Assembly (NCBI GenBank): GCA_964559275.1
Contig: CAZLGC010000013.1
Coordinates: 1 to 22,122, forward strand
Direction of reading: 5' to 3'
DNA length: 22,122 nt
DNA from: CAZLGC01 sp964559275
Lineage (GTDB): Bacteria > Patescibacteriota > CALEFQ01
Below are positions 15,342 to 22,122 of this stretch, piece after piece (position 1 is the stretch's first letter; every line of letters begins with the position of its first letter). Both the position numbers and the translations under genes were made by a program. A model generated the notes under the pieces. It was not told where the DNA came from. It did no database searches and saw nothing but the letters and a program-made list of their open reading frames with translations.

Positions 15342-16058
15342 ATGGTGGCCGAAGATAACACCCGGAAAATTGAAGAACTTGAGCGAACTATCGAAACCAA
15401 GGAACAAGAGATTTCGACTATTGATGATGATTTAGAAAAAAATCGGCAGGAGCAGCGGGAAACCGAGCGGGAACTGCGAGAGGTGACTTCGGAAATTTCC
15501 GGCGCTAGTCAGCAGACCAAAGGGGATGTCGGCAGGCTGGAAACAGAATTAGAACGAGTTAAGGGGGAGCTGGATCGGACCAAGACCGATGTTTTCCAGG
15601 CCAAATCAGAAAAAGGCGGCGCCTATGAAGCTCGGAGCATGGATGAGGCGGAGGTTCTGTCACTGCGTAAAGAGGTTAACGCGCTGGAAGATAAGTTGAA
15701 AATGCTGGAGAACAAAGCCCGAGCTGTTTCTGCTGAAGATAAGAAAAAGTTGGCGGATGTCGAGGCGATTATTGAAAAGATGGAAAAAATAAAGGGCAAT
15801 TTGCGCGCCTTGGAGATTAAGCAAAGAGGAGTTATTAGGATGGAAGAAATGAAGATGGAGCAGCAAGTGGATGAGCATCAGCGTAGCGACGACAAGCAGG
15901 ATAAGACTCGTATTGACCGCTCCAAACTAAATTTGACGACTCCTAAAAAAAGAGAAGCCGAGGGCGATATTGCGTATTTGAGGCGGGAAATGCCGGCGGT
16001 TGAAGAGGAGTTTGGTAAAATTAGAAGGACTTTTGACGATTTAGAAGAAGCTGCCTAA
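15342..16058 (+). CDS. Coiled-coil protein 3 of 4
   Basis: A 238-residue soluble protein whose first two thirds (about 5-170) are coiled coil with regular Leu and Ile spacing. A charged, Gln-, Asp- and Arg-rich linker (about 171-200) follows, then a short helical tail (about 205-238). No catalytic residues, signal or membrane segment are seen. The ATG is one base after the previous stop and there is no Shine-Dalgarno, so translation probably depends on coupling. SMC-like or phage-scaffold proteins can look like this, but no head domain or hinge is present. Confidence 0.8.
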   Translation: MVAEDNTRKIEELERTIETKEQEISTIDDDLEKNRQEQRETERELREVTSEISGASQQTKGDVGRLETELERVKGELDRTKTDVFQAKSEKGGAYEARSMDEAEVLSLRKEVNALEDKLKMLENKARAVSAEDKKKLADVEAIIEKMEKIKGNLRALEIKQRGVIRMEEMKMEQQVDEHQRSDDKQDKTRIDRSKLNLTTPKKREAEGDIAYLRREMPAVEEEFGKIRRTFDDLEEAA

Positions 16059-16062
16059 GCTT

Positions 16063-16638
16063 ATGGCTAATTCCAAAAAATCTGATATCAGCTCTGCCGA
16101 GCTTGATAGTCTGGATCGCCAGGTTAAACAACTGCGCGATCGTTTGACAGACGCTGATAAGCTACTAGAGAAAATAGATATAGCGGAAGATACTAAAAGA
16201 GAGCTTGAAACCCAAGCTAGCCTGAAAACACAAGCCGCTGCAGAGCTGGGTGAATATTCTCCCGAGGCCAAAGCTCGTTTGGAAAAAGAGCTGGAAAGCC
16301 TACATCGTGATTTGGATGATGTTGACAAAGAGCTTAAGTTTTTGCCGGGAGACAAAGAGGCTATTAAAGGTCGGCGCGAGGTCTTGCAAAACGAGTTGGC
16401 GGCTCACGAGCGCCGCTGGCGAGATTTACAGGAAAAATTGGAGATGGCCCTGGAGCGCAAGCGCAAGGCTGAGGAAGAAGCCAAGGCCGAGGAAGAAGCT
16501 AAGGCCGAGGAAGCCGAGCGCCAGCAGGAGATTGCTGATAAGGAAAAGGCGCTGCAGAATAAGCTGGATATAAGCCGGGGAAAGGGTGAGACGCCGCTGC
16601 CACCGCCAACTGATCAAACTCCACCGGCTAGTACCTAA
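16063..16638 (+). CDS. Coiled-coil protein 4 of 4
   Basis: A 191-residue soluble helical protein. It carries ADKLLEKIDIAED at about residues 31-43, close to the motif in the second coiled-coil gene. Two helical blocks (about 12-110 and 115-175) lie either side of a short LPGD turn. The second block holds three near-identical Ala-Glu-Glu/Lys units (EEEAKAEEEAKAEEAE). The C-terminal end (about 178-191) is Pro- and Thr-rich. alaS starts five bases after the stop, so the cluster probably shares its message with alaS. Confidence 0.8.
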   Translation: MANSKKSDISSAELDSLDRQVKQLRDRLTDADKLLEKIDIAEDTKRELETQASLKTQAAAELGEYSPEAKARLEKELESLHRDLDDVDKELKFLPGDKEAIKGRREVLQNELAAHERRWRDLQEKLEMALERKRKAEEEAKAEEEAKAEEAERQQEIADKEKALQNKLDISRGKGETPLPPPTDQTPPAST

Positions 16639-16643
16639 TTCAT

Positions 16644-18971
16644 ATGGACGCTAAAGAACTTCGTCACAAGTTCATATCTTTTTTTGAAGCCAAAGAACAT
16701 AAGGTTATTCCGTCAGCTTCACTGATCCCGGAGAATGATCCTTCGGTGCTTTTTACTACTGCTGGTATGCATCCGCTGGTTCCCTATCTCGGCGGAGAAA
16801 CACATCCTGAGGGTAAACGCCTGGTTGACGTACAGAAATGCATCCGGGTTGATGACATTGATGAAGTGGGTGACACTTCTCACAATACTTTTTTTGAGAT
16901 GCTTGGCAATTGGTCACTGGGCGACTATTTCAAGACTGAGGCAGTGAGCTGGAGTTATGATTTTTTGACTAACAAAAAATGGTTGGGGCTTGATCCTGGC
17001 CGTTTGTCTGTTACCTGTTTTGCTGGTGATAGTGACGCGCCTCGAGACGAAGAATCAGCCAAGCTTTGGGAGAAGGCCGGTATTCCACAGGAACGGATAC
17101 ACTTTTTGCCCAAATCGGAAAACTGGTGGGGTCTGGCCGGAGGGGGACCATGTGGCCCGGACACGGAAATATTTTATGACACTGATCCGGAAGGTCCCGG
17201 TTGTTGTGAGCATTGTCATCCAGGCTGCGACTGTGGCAAATATGTTGAGATTTGGAACAACGTATTCATGCAATACGACAAGCAGGCCACCGGCACCGAG
17301 GTTATGTGGCTCCGGCACGGGGAGACAGATTGGAACATCGAAAAGAAAATACAGGGCGACCTGGAGACGCAGCTAAACGAAACTGGGCGTCAGCAAGCGG
17401 CCAAGGCTAAGCAGGAAGTGAGAGATTTTTCCCCGGATATAGTATTGACTTCACCCCTAGAGCGGGCTCAGCAAACAGCGGAAATAGTCGCCCCGGAATC
17501 GGCAAAAATTATAGCGGAGCCGCTGGCTGTTGAACGTGACATGGGTGAGCTGGAAGGAATGACGCAGCAGGAGCTGATGGACAGCTGTCCATCGGATATG
17601 TTTATAAAACGAGGTGAAATTTATTATTGCGTTACGCCGCCGGGTGGCGAGAGCCTAAATGAAGCTAAGAGTCGAACAGAGAAATTGCTTAAGAAAGTTT
17701 TGCAGGAATACCGTGGTAAAAAAGTCCTGATCGTGTCTCATGGGGACATTATAGATATGGCGCTGGCTTGCGAGCGGGGGGTTGACCCGGAAGAGACGAT
17801 CGGCACTCATGCCGAGAATCTAGCAACAACTTCCTTTGAACTTTATGATTATCTGCCGTTGAAACAGAAGAATGTCGACACCGGCATGGGCCTGGAGCGG
17901 ACACTAGCGGTCATTAATAATTTAGATGATGTATACCGCACCGAACTTTTTTGGCCGCTTTTGCAGGCACTGGAAAGGCTGAGTCATAAAAAATACGGGG
18001 TGGATAAGCGAGATGATTTTGCTTTCCGGGTGATTGCAGATCATATTCGAGCAGCTACATTTATTCTGGCTGACTCGGCCCAGGTTGTTCCCTCTAATGT
18101 TGAACAAGGATACATATTGCGCCGGCTAATCCGCCGTGCGGTGCGGTTTGCCAAAAAGCTGGGAGTAGAACCGGAATTCAGTCTGGGCAAGGATTTAGCT
18201 AATGTGGTTATCAGCCAATACAGTGATACTTATCCGGAGCTGTCCGAGCATAAAGAACGAGTCATTACCGAAATAAGCAAGGAGGAAAACAAATTTGAAA
18301 AAACTCTGACCAGGGGTCTGCGCCAGTTTCAGAAAATGAAGGGGAAGGGAGTTTCCGGTAAGGAAGCCTTTGACCTTTTCCAGACTTACGGTTTTCCGAT
18401 TGAAATGACAGCGGAATTGGCTGAGGAAATGGGGGCCACGATTGATCGCCAGGAATTTGATCGGCATTTTGCTAAACACCAGGAACTCTCCCGGCAAGGT
18501 GCGACCAAAAAATTCAAAGGCGGATTAGGGGATACAACTGGCAAGACAGTTAGCTTGCACACTGCTACCCATCTCCTGCTGGCCTCATTGCGCCAGGTAC
18601 TGGGCAACCATGTTTATCAGAAAGGTAGTAATATTACTCCAGACAGGCTGAGGTTTGATTTTTCTCATTCGCAAAAACTGACTGACGATGAGAAGAAGGC
18701 GGTCGAAGACTTGGTTAATGAAAAAATCCAGGCTGACCTGTCGATAAAAACAGAAACTATGACCGTTGACGAGGCGAAGAAGCAGGGGGCAATCGGGGTT
18801 TTTGGTGAGAAATACGGAGACAAAGTCAAGGTCTATTCTGTCGGCGGTTTTTCCAAGGAAATCTGTGGTGGTCCGCATGTTGAGCGGACTGGTGAGATGG
18901 GTCACTTCCGCATCAAAAAAGAGCAGTCCTCCGGCGCCGGAGTTAGGCGCATTAAGGCGGTACTTGAATAA
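16644..18971 (+). CDS. alaS: Alanyl-tRNA synthetase with inserted histidine-phosphatase domain
   Basis: AlaRS charges tRNA-Ala and clears mischarged Ser or Gly. The 775-residue protein starts with a normal class II catalytic region (TTAGMHPLVPYL, NTFFEMLGNWSLGDYF, GGGPCGPDTE, EIWNNVFMQYDK). At residue 220 it switches to a full histidine-phosphatase domain ending near 401, then resumes with LPLKQKNVDTGMGLER (404-419). The editing domain keeps its zinc ligands: His639 and His643 in HTATH, Cys741 and His745 in CGGPH. The chain ends straight after it, so the C-Ala (DHHA1) domain is missing. Without the insert it would be about 590-595 residues. The frame is intact through both junctions. It is the last gene of the coiled-coil operon and has no Shine-Dalgarno. 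Confidence 0.96.
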   Translation: MDAKELRHKFISFFEAKEHKVIPSASLIPENDPSVLFTTAGMHPLVPYLGGETHPEGKRLVDVQKCIRVDDIDEVGDTSHNTFFEMLGNWSLGDYFKTEAVSWSYDFLTNKKWLGLDPGRLSVTCFAGDSDAPRDEESAKLWEKAGIPQERIHFLPKSENWWGLAGGGPCGPDTEIFYDTDPEGPGCCEHCHPGCDCGKYVEIWNNVFMQYDKQATGTEVMWLRHGETDWNIEKKIQGDLETQLNETGRQQAAKAKQEVRDFSPDIVLTSPLERAQQTAEIVAPESAKIIAEPLAVERDMGELEGMTQQELMDSCPSDMFIKRGEIYYCVTPPGGESLNEAKSRTEKLLKKVLQEYRGKKVLIVSHGDIIDMALACERGVDPEETIGTHAENLATTSFELYDYLPLKQKNVDTGMGLERTLAVINNLDDVYRTELFWPLLQALERLSHKKYGVDKRDDFAFRVIADHIRAATFILADSAQVVPSNVEQGYILRRLIRRAVRFAKKLGVEPEFSLGKDLANVVISQYSDTYPELSEHKERVITEISKEENKFEKTLTRGLRQFQKMKGKGVSGKEAFDLFQTYGFPIEMTAELAEEMGATIDRQEFDRHFAKHQELSRQGATKKFKGGLGDTTGKTVSLHTATHLLLASLRQVLGNHVYQKGSNITPDRLRFDFSHSQKLTDDEKKAVEDLVNEKIQADLSIKTETMTVDEAKKQGAIGVFGEKYGDKVKVYSVGGFSKEICGGPHVERTGEMGHFRIKKEQSSGAGVRRIKAVLE
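17301..17846 (+). other. Histidine-phosphatase domain within alaS
   Basis: Residues 220-401 of AlaRS carry every catalytic mark of the phosphoglycerate-mutase-like histidine phosphatases: RHGETDWN (phospho-acceptor His225), SPLERAQQT (Arg274), DMGELEGM (Glu302) and SHGD (His366). The type resembles PhoE/CobC-like small-molecule phosphatases. It replaces the short loop of ordinary AlaRS between the FMQ strand and the VDTGMGLER motif. It is not an intein, since no splicing-block residues or endonuclease motifs are seen. Confidence 0.9.
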
Positions 18972-18991
18972 TCCCTAGGTAATGTTATAAT
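18964..18991 (+). promoter_or_regulatory. Promoter of the PHP gene
   Basis: TTGAAT (18964-18969), a 16-base spacer, and TATAAT (18986-18991) preceded by TGT. The -35 overlaps the end of alaS. The predicted start near 18998 leaves about 17 bases to the ATG. Confidence 0.65.
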
Positions 18992-19014
18992 GTCTTTCCT
19001 TAAAGTTGTAAGTT

Positions 19015-19722
19015 ATGAAAGTTGATCTACATGTTCATACCGGTTATTCTCTAGACAATTTTACGCCTTTGCACAAAACCATTGAGGCGGTCACCAAGAG
19101 TGGCATAGACTGTATTGCAGTGACTGATCACAATGAAATCAAGGGTGCTTTTGAGGTGAGAAAACGAGCGCCATTTCGAGTAATTGTCGGTGAAGAAGTC
19201 CGCAGTAAGGAAGGGGATATCATCGGTCTATTTCTCAAAAAGAGAATACCTGCTCGCTTATCGGCGTATGAGACAATTATGCGCATCAAGGATCAAGGTG
19301 GACTAGTCAGCATTCCCCATCCTTTTATGTGGTTTTTCCCGGGCCGGCTTGATGATGATTTAGTCTATGAGTATGTCCGCTCCGGTTTCATCGATATGAT
19401 TGAAGTCTACAATGCCAGCGCGATAACGTTGATGTCCTATAAAAAGGTGACAGAATTGACCAAGGCCTGTCCCGATATCGCCAAAGTCGCAGCAACTGAC
19501 GCTCATTTCCCTTATGAATTTGTGGGCGCTTGTGTGGACATGCCGGAATTCTCCGGTCGCGATGATTTTTTGCCGAAACTTAAGCAGGGTGAACTGATTA
19601 TGAAGCCGGGTTTTCTATATTCTACTTTCCACCAGCTTTATAATGTTTTCCGAACTGCCGTTCTCAAAAAACCGCATTTGCCAGTGGAAATACCAGAGCA
19701 AGCCAAAATTATCAAGAGTTAG
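19015..19722 (+). CDS. PHP-domain metal-dependent phosphoesterase
   Basis: A 235-residue PHP phosphoesterase. The metal ligands are easy to see: His6 and His8 in DLHVHTG, Asp38 and His39 in AVTDHNE, Glu60 after VIVG, His102 in SIPHPF, Glu130 in MIEVYN, and Asp162 and His164 in TDAHFP. Members of this family release phosphate from nucleotides, histidinol phosphate or small oligonucleotides; the substrate here is not evident. A stand-alone PHP domain of this length is normal. There is no membrane segment. It has its own promoter and a terminator after it, so it is monocistronic. Confidence 0.92.
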   Translation: MKVDLHVHTGYSLDNFTPLHKTIEAVTKSGIDCIAVTDHNEIKGAFEVRKRAPFRVIVGEEVRSKEGDIIGLFLKKRIPARLSAYETIMRIKDQGGLVSIPHPFMWFFPGRLDDDLVYEYVRSGFIDMIEVYNASAITLMSYKKVTELTKACPDIAKVAATDAHFPYEFVGACVDMPEFSGRDDFLPKLKQGELIMKPGFLYSTFHQLYNVFRTAVLKKPHLPVEIPEQAKIIKS

Positions 19723-19725
19723 TTT

Positions 19726-19760
19726 AAACAGTCTATTTTATGGGCTGTTTTTGTTTTTAT
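19726..19760 (+). terminator. Rho-independent terminator after the PHP gene
   Basis: AAACAG (19726-19731) pairs with CTGTTT (19745-19750); a further T-G and C-G pair close the loop, and a T-rich run follows. The stem is A-T rich and therefore weaker than the others. Confidence 0.6.
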
Positions 19761-19767
19761 ATCTTTA

Positions 19768-19776
19768 TGGTATAAT
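19768..19776 (+). promoter_or_regulatory. Extended -10 promoter of the ftsA-like gene
   Basis: TGG followed by TATAAT (19771-19776), with no convincing -35. The predicted start near 19783 leaves about 6 bases to the ATG at 19789 or 21 to the ATG at 19804. Confidence 0.65.
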
Positions 19777-19803
19777 ACGGCCGAGTAAATGCACTTGGTG
19801 TGT

Positions 19804-21057
19804 ATGTCTTTGTTTGGTAAATCCAAAACAAAAGTAGATAATTACGCGCTGGCTCTGGATATCGGAACAGCGGTCGCCAAGGCTTTGGTTGTCAAAGTCG
19901 ATTTTAAGAATGGCCGCGGGGAAATAGTGGGAGTCGGTAGAGAACCGCAGCAGTTAGGTGATATGCACTCCGGGGCGGTGAGCAATATTGAGGGAGTGGT
20001 GGCAACGGCTGACAAAGCGATTACTAAAGCATGTGAAATGGCCAAGGCAGAACCGAATCAGGCTGTTTTGGGGATAGCCGGAGAATTAGTCAAGGGAGCT
20101 AAGACGACAGTCCATTATGAGAGGCTGAAACCTGATTCAAAAATAACAATAAACGAACTCCGTGAAATTGTCGGTCAGGTTCAGAAAAGAGCCTTTGCCA
20201 AGGTGCGCAAGCAACTGGCCTGGGAGACGGGTCACAGTGAAATTGACGTTAAATTAATAAACGCTGCGGTCGTTGATGTCCATATTGATGGCTACCGGAT
20301 AACCAATCCGGTTGGGTTTCAGGGTAAGGATGTAAGTATCGGGATTTTCAATGCTTACGCGCCGTTGATTCATCTGGGGGCACTGCAGACAATCGCCGCT
20401 GACTTACATTTAGACCTGCTCAGTATTACGGCTGAACCTTACGCAGTTGCCCGGGCAGTAAGCGAGGATGCTGATGACTTCGGCGCCATTTTCATTGATA
20501 TCGGTGGCGGGACGACTGACATTGCGGTTGTACACAAGGGCGGCGTCGAGGGTACGAAAATGCTCGCCATTGGCGGTCGAACATTCACCAAGAGATTGGG
20601 AGAAGAATTAGGTAAGTCTTTTGTGGAGGCAGAGAAGATAAAATTGCGATATTCGGCGGGACGTTTGAGTCCTGAGGGTATGGTGAAGGTCAAAGAATTT
20701 CTGGATAGTGATATCAGGGTTTGGCTTTCCGGAATAGAATTGGCGCTGAGTGAATTCAAGAATGTGGATCTGTTGCCTTCGCGGATATTTCTCTGTGGCG
20801 GTGGCTCGCTGCTGCCGGGAATCAAAGAAGCCTTACTTTCACCTAAATGGACAGATTCACTGCCCTTTGCCAAGCAGCCAGCTGTTAATCACCTGCGTCC
20901 CAAAGACGTCAAGGATCTAAGAGACAAAACCAGGCAGCTCAAGGACCCGACAGACATAACGCCAATGGCCTTGGCCAGTGTTGCCGTAGAGCTTGCTGGC
21001 GAGGATACTGTAGTCGGGGGAGTTCTAAACAAAGTTGCTGACATTTTTGAAACCTGA
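19804..21057 (+). CDS. FtsA-like actin-fold ATPase
   Basis: This 417-residue actin-fold protein is related to FtsA and PilM. It has LALDIGTAVAKAL (phosphate 1) near the N-terminus, an FtsA-type SHS2 insertion with ITNPVGFQGKDV, a second phosphate motif IDIGGGTTDIAV (about 228-239), and the adenosine-binding LCGGGSLLPGI. The SHS2 insertion favours FtsA over PilM. FtsA normally ties the FtsZ ring to the membrane; no FtsZ gene is in view. I chose the ATG at 19804 because the protein then opens MSLFGKSK; an in-frame ATG at 19789 would add five residues. The stop overlaps the next start (TGATG), so the FtsA-like protein and the downstream membrane protein are probably partners. Confidence 0.9.
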   Translation: MSLFGKSKTKVDNYALALDIGTAVAKALVVKVDFKNGRGEIVGVGREPQQLGDMHSGAVSNIEGVVATADKAITKACEMAKAEPNQAVLGIAGELVKGAKTTVHYERLKPDSKITINELREIVGQVQKRAFAKVRKQLAWETGHSEIDVKLINAAVVDVHIDGYRITNPVGFQGKDVSIGIFNAYAPLIHLGALQTIAADLHLDLLSITAEPYAVARAVSEDADDFGAIFIDIGGGTTDIAVVHKGGVEGTKMLAIGGRTFTKRLGEELGKSFVEAEKIKLRYSAGRLSPEGMVKVKEFLDSDIRVWLSGIELALSEFKNVDLLPSRIFLCGGGSLLPGIKEALLSPKWTDSLPFAKQPAVNHLRPKDVKDLRDKTRQLKDPTDITPMALASVAVELAGEDTVVGGVLNKVADIFET

Positions 21058-22122
21058 TGAAACTAATATACTTAGAACTAGAAGAAGAAATCACTTCGGT
21101 AATCGACAAGGTCGGGAAAATTTCGGATAATTCGATAACCTTGGTGGTACCCAAGGGGGCTAATTTGATACAAAGCATCGTCAATCTGAAATTGCTACGC
21201 AAGCATGCTGAGATGGAAGGGAAAGAAATAACTGTCGTCACGAGTGATCAGGTTGGCGTTAATTTGGCTAAAAGAGCCGGCCTGGCGGCGCAGCAGCGGG
21301 TGCAGCACGGTGACGAAGAAGGAGATGAGCCAGAGCCAGTTCCCAAATCGCGAATTACCAGTTATAAGGAAATTGAAAAAGCCGGGGTTGGAATCAAGAA
21401 ACCGGTTAAGACATCTCCACCGGCCAAAAAGAAAGGGAAAGCAAAATCGGTTTCTCTTTTGCCGAAACAAAAGCTCCTGATTACGATTATAGTGATATTG
21501 GTAATCCTGGTCGGAGGCGGGGCTTTTGCTTATTTCTATTTACCGAAGGCTGATATCAATATAGTCCTGAATACGGAGACTATTACCAATGATGTTGAGG
21601 TGGAGATTTTGACTTCCGCAACCGAGCTAGATGAAGAAACTAATGTGATTCCCGGCAAGCGTTATGAAGCTGAGGTGAGCGGGGAAATTGAGAGGGAAGC
21701 CACCGAAGAAAAAGATGTCGGTCGCAAGGCGCAGGGAACGATCACGGTTTACAACAATTATCAGACGACGCCACGTACAATTGTGCCTTCCCGGTTTCAG
21801 ACAGCGGACGGAAAGGTTTTTCGGTCTACAGAAACGGTTACTATTCCGGGCTATACGGATACCGGTGAAGACAAGGTCCCGGGCACAGCCAGTGTGCCGG
21901 TTGAAGCCGAAGAACCCGGCGAAGAATACAACATCGGTCCGAGTGATTTCATTCTGCCGGCGTTATCGCCGGAAATTCAGAAGCAGATCTACGGAGAGAG
22001 TTCCTCCGCGATGGTCGGAGGATCATCCAAAATGGCTAAGGTTGTATCTGATGATGATTTGAAGGCAGCTGAGGAAGAGCTTACTACAAGGCTCAAAGAT
22101 GAAGCGGTAAGCGAATACAGCG
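21057..22122 (+). CDS. Baseplate-J-like membrane protein, 3' end cut off
   Basis: The ATG at 21057 overlaps the previous stop, and the frame stays open to the window edge (355 codons), so the gene is partial. Residues 1-75 form a compact alpha/beta domain with LVVPKGANLIQS and VNLKLLRKHAE. A Lys- and Pro-rich linker (about 88-138) and one membrane helix (about 140-161) follow, then a beta-rich outer region containing GTITVYNNYQ and YNIGPSDFILP, which resembles baseplate-J-like proteins annotated in Patescibacteria. A cytoplasmic N-domain next to an FtsA-like ATPase suggests an envelope-spanning assembly. The phage-derived name does not imply a phage tail here. Function is unknown. Confidence 0.8.
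   Translation, partial: MKLIYLELEEEITSVIDKVGKISDNSITLVVPKGANLIQSIVNLKLLRKHAEMEGKEITVVTSDQVGVNLAKRAGLAAQQRVQHGDEEGDEPEPVPKSRITSYKEIEKAGVGIKKPVKTSPPAKKKGKAKSVSLLPKQKLLITIIVILVILVGGGAFAYFYLPKADINIVLNTETITNDVEVEILTSATELDEETNVIPGKRYEAEVSGEIEREATEEKDVGRKAQGTITVYNNYQTTPRTIVPSRFQTADGKVFRSTETVTIPGYTDTGEDKVPGTASVPVEAEEPGEEYNIGPSDFILPALSPEIQKQIYGESSSAMVGGSSKMAKVVSDDDLKAAEEELTTRLKDEAVSEYS

Noticed and set aside
14069..16638. An SMC or Rad50-like complex
   Set aside because: None of the four coiled-coil proteins has a Walker A motif, ABC signature or hinge domain.
17301..17846. The AlaRS insertion as an intein or group I/II intron
   Set aside because: The insert stays in frame and carries complete histidine-phosphatase motifs. 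I see no intein splice-junction residues, homing endonuclease motifs or intron features.
21057..22122. A prophage tail gene, given the baseplate-J-like resemblance
   Set aside because: No other phage genes are nearby, the protein has a membrane helix and a cytoplasmic domain, and it overlaps an FtsA-like gene.

Overview
The window looks like a scaffold from an uncultured Patescibacteria (Candidate Phyla Radiation) genome. I infer this from the gene set: a SecD/SecF pair with an acidic loop in SecD, a sigma-region-4 plus HARE-HTH protein, a membrane protein paired with a TraG/VirD4-like ATPase, a short AlaRS without its C-Ala domain, a sortase, and an FtsA-like protein followed by a baseplate-J-like membrane protein. 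TGA serves as an ordinary stop for several genes (for example at 357, 7652 and 12258), so the standard bacterial code applies and a code-25 lineage is excluded. I cannot resolve the order or genus. A run of 10 N at 4198-4207 marks an assembly join.

Layout. 28-2844: a small unknown gene, then secD-secF, closed by a terminator. 3035-4132: a sigma-4/HARE regulator with its own promoter. 4214-7652: a three-gene unit of a membrane protein, a TraG/VirD4-like ATPase and a small double-membrane protein, closed by a clear terminator. 7822-10677: a single-gene unit for a 951-residue homologue of major vault protein (MVP), with its own promoter, a predicted 5' mRNA hairpin, a consensus Shine-Dalgarno and a strong terminator. 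10781-11356 (minus strand): a sortase, facing a divergent plus-strand operon of alpha/beta hydrolase, CYTH protein, MnmA and a 48-residue membrane hairpin (11488-14020). 14069-18971: four consecutive coiled-coil genes running into alaS, whose product carries a complete histidine-phosphatase domain inside its catalytic region. 19015-19722: a PHP phosphoesterase. 19804 to the right edge: an FtsA-like ATPase and a membrane protein cut off by the window end.

The two most striking items are the MVP homologue and the AlaRS/histidine-phosphatase fusion. The MVP gene differs from its neighbours in GC content, ribosome-binding site and self-contained transcription signals, which suggests horizontal acquisition, strong expression, or both. 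The four coiled-coil genes have no recognisable family; two of them share a motif near the N-terminus. Promoters here repeatedly use an extended -10 (TGnTATAAT-like) placed very close to the start codon, and most genes lack a good Shine-Dalgarno.

No gap between genes exceeds 300 bases. The larger ones (2845-3034, 4133-4213, 7653-7821, 10678-10780, 11357-11475, 19723-19803) hold the terminators, promoters and leaders listed. I see no tRNA, rRNA, CRISPR array or insertion sequence.
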